This document shows positions 37,077 through 44,673 of a stretch of DNA of 64,000 nucleotides, piece by piece. The stretch's first letter is position 1. The number at the start of each line of letters is the position of its first letter. Position numbers and translations under genes: made by a program. This DNA is from a virus. The notes below the pieces were generated by a model. It made no database searches, was not told the DNA's origin, and saw only the letters and a list, made by a program, of their open reading frames with translations. The stretch lies in IMG/VR virus record IMGVR_UViG_3300044618_002471, positions 1-64,000 of that record; one strand, given 5' to 3'.

Positions 37077-40000
37077 ATGCGTTAGTCACATTCCATGATT
37101 TTGGGGCGGCGGTTAATTGAGCCTTACACCATAAACCTGTTCCTACTGTATTTGATGGACCTGAAGGTGAGGAATTAAACCAATATGTAACGTTAGTTTG
37201 ATTCTCTAATGATAACTTACCTCCTGTTGGTAAACCACCAACCGCACCAACTAAACTATTCAAATTACATAAAATAAAATCAACCGATGATTGATTCAAA
37301 AGGTTATTCCTCATATCCAATAGTTTTAAACTTGTTGCTGAACTAAAACTTGTAGACCAATTTACAATTGGATTTGCATTAATGGTTAATCCTGTCAAAG
37401 AAGACGGAAAAGAATTTCCTAAAGGTAATAAATTATATTGATTATTTATTTGGTTATTAGAAATATCTAAAGATAATAGAGATATATTTGAATTTAAATT
37501 TGTTAAATTAGTTATAAAATTTTGGGCTAAAATCAAAGTTAGATTAGTGGTTGTATTTACATAACTTAAATCAAATGTGGTCAAATTGTTGCCAATAAAA
37601 CTAATACTGTCAGTCGAGGATGGAAATTGAGTTGACCAACTAGAAAGAGACACTGAATTAAGTATAAAACTTGATAAATTAGTACAATTAATTAAAGGAA
37701 TATTCCAAGTCGGAAACGTATTTGTACCTCCGCCAGAACCACCTATACTTTCTGCGTTAAATTTAACTAAACTTGTAGGTAAAGACGTTGGTAATGATGA
37801 CATACCATTTAAACGATTAGCTTGTAGTGACAAATTTTGAACTGTATTTGGTAATGGAGGTAATGATAATAAATCGTTGTAAGCTAAATCTAGTGTTATT
37901 AAACTTGTGCAAGATATGATTGTTGGTGTTATTCCGGTGATACGATTGTTACTTAAATTTAAAACTGTCATCAAAGTATTTGATGATAAATTTATATTAA
38001 ATCCTGACAATCCAAAAGGATATCCTAAATTCGCATCTTCAATCCTATTATTGGAAAATAAGACTGATACTACCCGTGTCGGTAAATCATAAGTCCAACC
38101 TGTCAAATTATTGTTATTTACATGGAATTGACTAACGGTGTTGGTACATGAGGTAAAACCGTTAGGTGCGTTAACATATTTTAATGCACATTTATTATTA
38201 GGGCCATGTAATAAAAAAGTAGTTAGGTTTGTAGGAGGTATAATTGTTACATTAACTAGTTGTACATTATTTTTAAAACTAAAAGTAAAACTCGTAGCAA
38301 CATTGGTTGAAAAATCATGGTTTAAGCTGGTTAAATTACATCCCCACATACCAAATGACCTCAATTTAGTTAAATTATCTAATCCGAATGTATTAAATTC
38401 TAATGAGGGATTATTATTTCTCAAAAGAAATAAGTCATTAAAATTAGGAGATATCGAAATACCATTAAGTCCCGCAATTGTACAATCTTCAAAACGCAAT
38501 TGAAGTAAATTAGCCCAAGTTGCAAATGTCCATTCATTAGGTATTATTTCAGATATTCTATAAAATCTACCAAATCTTAATTGACTTGTGTCAAATATAC
38601 CAGCGTTTTGAAAATTTGCAAAAGTGGCGGTAAAAGAACCGTTAGGGTAACTATGATTGTTTTGTGTGTCTGTAGCCGAGGTAGGACCCACCCCTTCAGT
38701 ATCACCATCGCCCCAATCTATATAGTATTCTTTTGTGGATATGGACCAACTGAACCACGTATAATATTGTGATGGGCTAACTGGATTAATACCAGGTATG
38801 TTTTTGAATTGGAAATATGGTGTTGAACCGGTAAAACTACGGCCAACACATTGGAATGATTGAGACGCTCCTTTAACACCTATAATACCAATATTTTGAG
38901 TTGTGCTTGCGGTATAAGGTTGAACATAATTCACATTGTAAACATTACCATCACTTTGGTCTATAAAATAAAATTGATTATTAACTTGATATGCGGCGTT
39001 AGCGTCGGTAATATTTGGGGAAGGTACCGATGGGCAAGACCCGCATCCTATTACAATGTCTGGAAAATCTCTAGTGTTTGTAATGTAATCGTATTGACTT
39101 ATGTAGTAATAAGAGGGAGAACCCGGATTAGATTGTGTGAATATTACCTTTCCATTTGTTGAAACTAAAATATCACCTGTTACCGTGTTAGGTGTTAACA
39201 CGCTACCTGGTAGGTCAAACATTGGTGTAAATGTTGATGTATTGTCTGGAGATAAATTTAAAGTAATTTTTATCATCCTATCTGGAGTACCTAACGGAGT
39301 CCGATTAGTTTCACTACAGATTAAAATATTAGTACTAATTGCAAATAGTCCTTTACCCATAAATCCGATACCTGATGGAAAAGAAATATCTCTATAAGTA
39401 CCAAAGGTTAAAGGAGTTAATGATAAAATGTCCCACTCTCTGAAGAATTGGGAACCACTTCCTTGACCACCATACATCCAAAATTTACCAGACAAAGTAC
39501 CTGGATTCCAATAATGAGCAATATCTTCAGAATTAAAAAATCCTGGTATTACTATATTATATAAAGTATTTGCGCTGTGATTATAAAGAAAAAGTTGAGT
39601 TGATGTGTTAACAAATATAAAACAATCATCTAAAATATTTGGTGGGATATATGGAGTTGTTGGTGTTGGTGTTGGTGTTGAGGTACTTGTTGGAGTTGGA
39701 GTTTGTGTTCTAGTTTGAGTTGGTGTTTGGGTAGGAGTTTGTGTGCTCGTTTGGGTAGGAGTTTGTGTGCTCGTTTGTGTTGGTGTTTGTGTATTTGTTG
39801 GCGTTTGTGTTGGAGTTGGAGTCTGTGTACTTGTTTGTGTTGGTGTTTGTGTACTTGTCGGTGTGGGTGTTGAGGTTGGAGTTGGTGTTGAGGTACATGG
39901 TGGGTAAAAAACACAAGATAATGCACAAGGGTCAAATAAATATTCATTTGGGCATGTGTAACCACTTGACAAATATTGACCAGATAGATTCTGTATTATT

Positions 40001-41349
40001 GTTGCGGTTGACTCTCCACTAGAAGAGAATATTATATTAAGGTCAGAAACTAATGTTGCTCCTGTTAATTCATCAATTGTATTGTTATAAATTTCACACC
40101 CAAAAGCGGCGGCGTTACCTCTGTTAAGACCAAAAAGGTCAACTACGTGAGTACCTTGAGTTAAGTTTATTGGGTATACGTGCCACCATATAAATGACTG
40201 AACAACGTTATCGTATGGTCCGTTAAGCGTATTTACTATTGTGACACCATCAATGGATATTCTGAAATTATTATCCGCACCTAAACCAACCCAGTAAACT
40301 TTAGTTTCAGGAACAGTTACACAAACGCTGAAACCTAGCCATGTATTAATAGGGAATTGAGTTAATGACCATACTGCACTTCTATTTAAAGGACCATCTT
40401 GAAGAGTAATTCTTTTCCAAACTGGTTGAGTTGTTACTACCGCTAAATATATGTTATTCGGACTAGTACCGTCAAAATTATATGGGCTATGAAATAATGC
40501 CCCTTGATTTGAATACACATCATTTTTTATTGGTACTAAATTTATAAGTGAAGAAGGAGGTGTTGCTCCTATTATTATTGGTACTCCACAGGGAGGAGTG
40601 GAGGTTGGGGTAGGACTCGATGTTGGTGTATTAGTTGAGGTATTAGTATTAGTCGGAGTTGTTGTTGATGTTGGAGTTTGTGTCTGAGTTTGAGTCGGAG
40701 TAGGACTTTTACTTGGAGTTTGGGTTTGGGTTTGACTTGGAGTTTGGGTTTGACTTGGAGTTTGAGTCGGAGTTTGGGTTTGACTTGATGTCGGTGAGGA
40801 AGTAGGTTCAGGACTCGCATTTGGAGTTTTAGTCTGACTAGTCGTTGGGGTATTTGTTGGAGTTTTACTAGTTGTCGGAGTTATTGTAGGTGTTTGAGAT
40901 AAAGTAGAGGTTTGGGTTGGTGTCGAAGTTTGAGTAATACTTGGAGTTTGAGTACTTGTCTGTGTTGGAGTATTAGTTTGAGTAGATGTAGGTGTTGGAG
41001 TACTTGTCTGTGTAGGTGTTTGGGTTGGAGTTTTTGTTGGTGTTTGTGTTTGGGTTGGAGTTTTTGTTGGTGTTTGTGTTTGGGTTGGAGTTTTTGTTGG
41101 TGTTTGTGTTTGGGTTGGAGTCTGTGTGGGAGTTTCAGTCGGAGTTGGTGTCGGAGGGTCAATAGTTACGTTACAACCTAAACCATAACCATCAAAATAA
41201 ACTTCATAGGTCCCGTATATATAATCTGCGGTATATTCGTAAGGTAAAAATTGAGGACCTAAATTTATTGTGCCGCCAGTGTATGGGTAAAATATGACTT
41301 CACCTACTTGACCATTAAAATTATTCGAACTTATTACAACTGTTGGCAC
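37075..41349 (-). CDS. Multidomain tail fibre/adhesin: PA14-like, propeller-like, PKD-like and LRR domains
   Basis: The 1424-residue product starts at a GTG. A small N-terminal domain (1-63, 'FYPYTGGTINLG', 'YIYGTYEVYFDGY') is followed by a Thr/Pro/Gln-rich linker (about 64-256). A PA14 or lectin-like sandwich comes next (about 257-483, 'VYWVGLGADNNFRISIDG', 'LTQGTHVVDLFGLNRG'). After a second Thr/Pro linker (about 484-570) comes the shared propeller-like domain (about 572-830), then a PKD-like domain with 'YYIDWGDGDTEG' (about 846-920). Leucine-rich repeats fill about 925-1380 ('LMTVLNLSNNRITGI', 'LITLDLAYNDLLSLPPLP'). It is the last gene of the minus-strand cassette. Receptor or glycan binding is strongly suggested by the domain mix. 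Confidence 0.8.
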   Translation of the reverse strand: MPTVVISSNNFNGQVGEVIFYPYTGGTINLGPQFLPYEYTADYIYGTYEVYFDGYGLGCNVTIDPPTPTPTETPTQTPTQTQTPTKTPTQTQTPTKTPTQTQTPTKTPTQTPTQTSTPTPTSTQTNTPTQTSTQTPSITQTSTPTQTSTLSQTPTITPTTSKTPTNTPTTSQTKTPNASPEPTSSPTSSQTQTPTQTPSQTQTPSQTQTQTPSKSPTPTQTQTQTPTSTTTPTNTNTSTNTPTSSPTPTSTPPCGVPIIIGATPPSSLINLVPIKNDVYSNQGALFHSPYNFDGTSPNNIYLAVVTTQPVWKRITLQDGPLNRSAVWSLTQFPINTWLGFSVCVTVPETKVYWVGLGADNNFRISIDGVTIVNTLNGPYDNVVQSFIWWHVYPINLTQGTHVVDLFGLNRGNAAAFGCEIYNNTIDELTGATLVSDLNIIFSSSGESTATIIQNLSGQYLSSGYTCPNEYLFDPCALSCVFYPPCTSTPTPTSTPTPTSTQTPTQTSTQTPTPTQTPTNTQTPTQTSTQTPTQTSTQTPTQTPTQTRTQTPTPTSTSTPTPTPTTPYIPPNILDDCFIFVNTSTQLFLYNHSANTLYNIVIPGFFNSEDIAHYWNPGTLSGKFWMYGGQGSGSQFFREWDILSLTPLTFGTYRDISFPSGIGFMGKGLFAISTNILICSETNRTPLGTPDRMIKITLNLSPDNTSTFTPMFDLPGSVLTPNTVTGDILVSTNGKVIFTQSNPGSPSYYYISQYDYITNTRDFPDIVIGCGSCPSVPSPNITDANAAYQVNNQFYFIDQSDGNVYNVNYVQPYTASTTQNIGIIGVKGASQSFQCVGRSFTGSTPYFQFKNIPGINPVSPSQYYTWFSWSISTKEYYIDWGDGDTEGVGPTSATDTQNNHSYPNGSFTATFANFQNAGIFDTSQLRFGRFYRISEIIPNEWTFATWANLLQLRFEDCTIAGLNGISISPNFNDLFLLRNNNPSLEFNTFGLDNLTKLRSFGMWGCNLTSLNHDFSTNVATSFTFSFKNNVQLVNVTIIPPTNLTTFLLHGPNNKCALKYVNAPNGFTSCTNTVSQFHVNNNNLTGWTYDLPTRVVSVLFSNNRIEDANLGYPFGLSGFNINLSSNTLMTVLNLSNNRITGITPTIISCTSLITLDLAYNDLLSLPPLPNTVQNLSLQANRLNGMSSLPTSLPTSLVKFNAESIGGSGGGTNTFPTWNIPLINCTNLSSFILNSVSLSSWSTQFPSSTDSISFIGNNLTTFDLSYVNTTTNLTLILAQNFITNLTNLNSNISLLSLDISNNQINNQYNLLPLGNSFPSSLTGLTINANPIVNWSTSFSSATSLKLLDMRNNLLNQSSVDFILCNLNSLVGAVGGLPTGGKLSLENQTNVTYWFNSSPSGPSNTVGTGLWCKAQLTAAPKSWNVTNA
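41021..41120 (-). repeat. Perfect 30-bp tandem repeat in Thr/Pro linker
   Basis: Three identical 30-base units (41021-41050, 41051-41080, 41081-41110) plus a further 10 bases encode the decapeptide TPTQTQTPTK on the minus strand. Perfect identity implies recent slippage or recombination, so linker length probably varies between relatives. Confidence 0.95.
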
Positions 41350-41362
41350 TTTATTTTTTTTT

Positions 41363-41370
41363 AATAAATA
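41363..41370 (-). promoter_or_regulatory. Late-promoter-like element TATTTATT (minus strand)
   Basis: The minus-strand reading TATTTATT lies 13 bases upstream of the GTG start of the 1424-residue fibre. It is in the only gap inside the minus-strand cassette, consistent with a promoter of the same class as on the plus strand. Confidence 0.42.
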
Positions 41371-41388
41371 GTTTTTAAAATGAAATTA

Positions 41389-44300
41389 TTATGGTATCGG
41401 GAATACTTGTGTTATACATGTGTAAACACTTGCTGCGTCAGGTGCTTGATAATTAAGAGGGTTATTAAAATACGTCTCTAAATTACCTATATATAAAATA
41501 TTTGTAGGGTCGGAGGCCTGTACTTGTATAACTCTACCAGTATAAGAAATTACATAATAAAAACCATTTTGATAGAATAAACCATCCGCAGACTCCATTA
41601 TCCCACCCGAAATTGGAAAATATGGAGTTATGTCGACCATTACCTCGACATTACCGACGTAATAATCATATTGAACTAAATATTTTTTTTGTTCTTCAAC
41701 AGGTCTCTCAGTACTACAAGCTAAAGTAGCGATAAGTTTTTTAGGTGTTGTATCGGATACAACAAAATCAAATGTAAAAGTTCCACGGTTTGGATTACAC
41801 GGGTTATTGGAAGTTCCAAACGGATTGTTATCGGTTGAAAATGGACCAATGTAACTAAATCTCAAAACCGCAGTTGATTGAGCATTACCACCATTAGGTA
41901 TTGGACCTGGAGTTAGTTCCCATATTTGGTTCGGAAAAAAGTTATTATTACCAACCACAACCAATTTATCAACACCTCCTTCTTTGAATGCCGCAAAACC
42001 TCTTTCCGCACTTATAGTTCCATAGTAAAATATTTTACTAGGTGTTGCCGAGAACGGACATTGGTTATAGTTTATTTCACTAATAACTATTTGTGCTGGT
42101 AAAACGTTTTGAATTCTTTGAATAACCCAAATCTTGGAGTCCGACATTGCAATATCATAAGATGGTTGGCCGAATACGTAAGAGTTATTAGGTATTGGTA
42201 ATTCATAAGCAATAAGAGATGGGGCTTCCACCACGAATAATCTAATAAATAAATCAGAGTTAGATTGAAATGTTGGGTTCCACTTACCCGTTTTATATAT
42301 CGACAAACAATTGTTTAAACAAATTTCCTCAGGAATTTGTTGTATACTCAAGTCACAATTTAAATTTTCACTAGACGTTACTGTAGTTGTCGGAGTCGGA
42401 GTTAATGTTGGGTCAGGAGTTTTGGCCGGAGTCGATGTGTTAGTAGGGGTTGGAGTTGGGGAACTTGAAGATGTCGGCGTTTGAGTATTAGTTTGAGTAA
42501 CCGTTGGAGTTATAGTTCTTGTTTGTGTTGGAGTTTGAGTCGGCTCAGGTGATACAAATGGTGTTTTTGTAACAGATGGTGTTGGTGTTTGTGTTGGAGT
42601 TTTTGTTTGAGTTTTTGTTGGTGTTTGTGTTTGTGTTTGACTCTTTGTCTGTGTTCTTGTAGGTGTTGGAGATGCTGTTTCAGTTGTAGTCGAGGTTTGA
42701 CTCTTTGTCTGTGTTCTTGTAGGTGTTGGAGATTTGGTTTCAGTTCTTGTAGGTGTATTGGTAGGAGTTTCAGTTGGAGTTTCTCCTGGTGTTTTAGTTG
42801 GAGTTTTAGTATTAGTTGGAGTTTTAGTTTCTGTTTTACTTGGAGTGTTGGTTGGAGTATTTGTTGTAGTTTCACTTGGGGTAGGACTAGGTGATTTAGT
42901 TTGAGTTCTAGTGGGAGTCGGGGTTTTAGTTTTAGTTGGTGACGGAGTATTAGTCGGAGTTTCAGTTGGTGTTTCTCCAGGTGTTTTAGTTGGTGTTTTA
43001 GTATTAGTTGGAGTTTTTGTTTCAGTTTTACTCGGAGTATTTGTTGGGGTATTTGTTGGTGTTTCACTTTTAGTTTGTGTTGGACTTTTAGTTGGACTTG
43101 AGGTTTTAGTCGGGGTTTTAGTTTGAGTTGGAGATGGGGTATTAGTCGGAGTTTCACTTGGTGTCTGTGAAGGAGTCTTCGACGGAGTTTTAGTCGGAGT
43201 TGTAGTTTTAGTAGGGGTAGGACTTTCAATAGGACAGTCTACGGTTAAAGTCCAAGCAGTGCCTTCTAAAGGGGCAACCACTTGTAAAATAACGATAGTA
43301 GGAGTTGATGCGGTTTTATCAAATGTTACAGAGCCTATACCTGTACCTGAAATTGGAGGGTAACCATACGCGGCAAGTTGAGCATTAAATGACGGACTTC
43401 CCCTAAAACCGGTATCCACTACTAAGTTACCATCCCAAAAAAGTCTAAACCAATCTGGCCTTGAAAACGCGTCAAAATTAAGAGTAATAGGACCGATGTC
43501 AGTACCACAATCAATTTCATAAAACCATTCTCCTCTTCCTCCGAAATTAACACTTAAACCTTCTCCACAGTCTGAATTACCGCTAAATTCTGCAAGTTGT
43601 GTTAATGTTGGAGTCAAACTTGGTGTTTGTGAACTAGTTTTGGTTAAAGTTGGACTTGGTGATTTTGAAGGAGTTACAGATGCCCTTGGGGTTCTACTCG
43701 GAGTCCTTGTTGGGGTGTTAGAAGGAGTTTTACTTGGAGTTACGGTTTGACTTTTCGTAGGTGTTTTTGATGGGGATGCGGTTTTTGTAGTGGTTGGACT
43801 CTTACTTGGTGTTCTTGTTACACTTGAAGATGGTGTATTTGTTGGAGTTTCACTTGGACTTACACTTGGTGTTCTTGTATTTGTTGGAGTTTTTGTTGGA
43901 GTTTTACTCGGTGTTTTTGTTGGACATGATGGGTCTGGTGTTGATGGAGGGTCATTACTTGGTGTTTGAGTTACTGTTGGTGTTTGAGACTTTGTTGGTG
44001 TTTTTGTTGGTGTTTTTGTTGGTGTAGGTGTTACTACAGGAGTACTTGATTTAGTTGGAGTTTTAGTAGGAGTTTTTGTTTTGGTTGGAGTTGCAGTTTT
44101 AGTAGGAGTTCTACTAGGTGTCTTAGTAACAGTCGGAGTTTTGGTTGGGGTTGGAGTTTGTGTTGGCGTTCCGGTTGGAGTTTCAGATACACCAGGAGTA
44201 TCAGGACAACAGTATTGTGTGGTACTACAAGTATTACCGGGTACCAAGTCATATTGGAATGTAGGGTAATCTTCAGTACCAAAAAATGGATTTTGTACCA

Positions 44301-44673
44301 AAGCACAAAACGTATACAAAACATTATTTACCGGGTCTAAACAATCCGATAAACAAATTGTAACTCGCCAAAGAGTATTATTCTGAGCATTTGAACCTAA
44401 AGTTACATATCGTGTTACTCCTGAACAACAATCATAGACTTCAAATACTTCTAATCCGTCAGCAAGTCTAAAAGTTTGACAAACATTATCCTCTAATTTT
44501 ACACCGACTTCAGGATACTTTTCATACTTTGTTGGTAAAGTTATTGTTATAGGAGAGGAAGTTGTACCAGTAACGGTGGTAATCAATTCACAACCATCAC
44601 CTTTCGTATCACATACAAATATGTTAAATGGTGCGGTTACTCCTGATATGTCCGTTATTTTTACTGTTGCCAT
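41389..44673 (-). CDS. Tail fibre with long Thr/Pro linkers, sandwich domain and propeller-like C-terminus
   Basis: The 1094-residue product has an N-terminal domain (1-160) whose first 75 residues match the separate 71-residue protein at 47320-47535 ('ITDISGVTAPFNIFVCD'). A Thr/Pro/Ser/Lys linker (about 161-358) leads to a beta-sandwich domain (about 359-480, 'RPDWFRLFWDGNLVVDTGF'). A second, longer linker (about 480-768) follows, then the shared propeller-like domain (about 770-1094, 'SYDIAMSDSKIWVIQ', 'YLVQYDYYVGN'). The start codon shares a base with the stop of the next upstream gene (TAATG), so translation is coupled. The linkers would be extended and possibly glycosylated. Confidence 0.75.
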   Translation of the reverse strand: MATVKITDISGVTAPFNIFVCDTKGDGCELITTVTGTTSSPITITLPTKYEKYPEVGVKLEDNVCQTFRLADGLEVFEVYDCCSGVTRYVTLGSNAQNNTLWRVTICLSDCLDPVNNVLYTFCALVQNPFFGTEDYPTFQYDLVPGNTCSTTQYCCPDTPGVSETPTGTPTQTPTPTKTPTVTKTPSRTPTKTATPTKTKTPTKTPTKSSTPVVTPTPTKTPTKTPTKSQTPTVTQTPSNDPPSTPDPSCPTKTPSKTPTKTPTNTRTPSVSPSETPTNTPSSSVTRTPSKSPTTTKTASPSKTPTKSQTVTPSKTPSNTPTRTPSRTPRASVTPSKSPSPTLTKTSSQTPSLTPTLTQLAEFSGNSDCGEGLSVNFGGRGEWFYEIDCGTDIGPITLNFDAFSRPDWFRLFWDGNLVVDTGFRGSPSFNAQLAAYGYPPISGTGIGSVTFDKTASTPTIVILQVVAPLEGTAWTLTVDCPIESPTPTKTTTPTKTPSKTPSQTPSETPTNTPSPTQTKTPTKTSSPTKSPTQTKSETPTNTPTNTPSKTETKTPTNTKTPTKTPGETPTETPTNTPSPTKTKTPTPTRTQTKSPSPTPSETTTNTPTNTPSKTETKTPTNTKTPTKTPGETPTETPTNTPTRTETKSPTPTRTQTKSQTSTTTETASPTPTRTQTKSQTQTQTPTKTQTKTPTQTPTPSVTKTPFVSPEPTQTPTQTRTITPTVTQTNTQTPTSSSSPTPTPTNTSTPAKTPDPTLTPTPTTTVTSSENLNCDLSIQQIPEEICLNNCLSIYKTGKWNPTFQSNSDLFIRLFVVEAPSLIAYELPIPNNSYVFGQPSYDIAMSDSKIWVIQRIQNVLPAQIVISEINYNQCPFSATPSKIFYYGTISAERGFAAFKEGGVDKLVVVGNNNFFPNQIWELTPGPIPNGGNAQSTAVLRFSYIGPFSTDNNPFGTSNNPCNPNRGTFTFDFVVSDTTPKKLIATLACSTERPVEEQKKYLVQYDYYVGNVEVMVDITPYFPISGGIMESADGLFYQNGFYYVISYTGRVIQVQASDPTNILYIGNLETYFNNPLNYQAPDAASVYTCITQVFPIP
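42765..43060 (-). repeat. Internal duplication in Thr/Pro linker, diverged at synonymous sites
   Basis: The amino-acid string containing 'SKTETKTPTNTKTPTKTPGE' occurs twice, encoded at about 42765-42870 and about 42955-43060. The protein copies are nearly identical, but the DNA copies differ at many third codon positions, so this is an older duplication than the perfect repeat at 41021. Confidence 0.8.

Noticed and set aside
40575-41160. Regularly spaced repeats that could look like a CRISPR array
   Set aside because: There are no unique spacers of constant length; the repeats are in-frame codon repeats of a Thr/Pro linker, and no Cas genes are nearby. The RecB/Cas4-like nuclease at 48524 has no Cas neighbours.
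42510-43229. Long open frame of Leu/Lys/Gln/His-rich protein in another frame of the minus strand
   Set aside because: It is a by-product of the Thr/Pro codon repeats of the 1094-residue fibre; similar shadows occur at 40575-41162 and 39630-39965. Composition is pure repeat translation.
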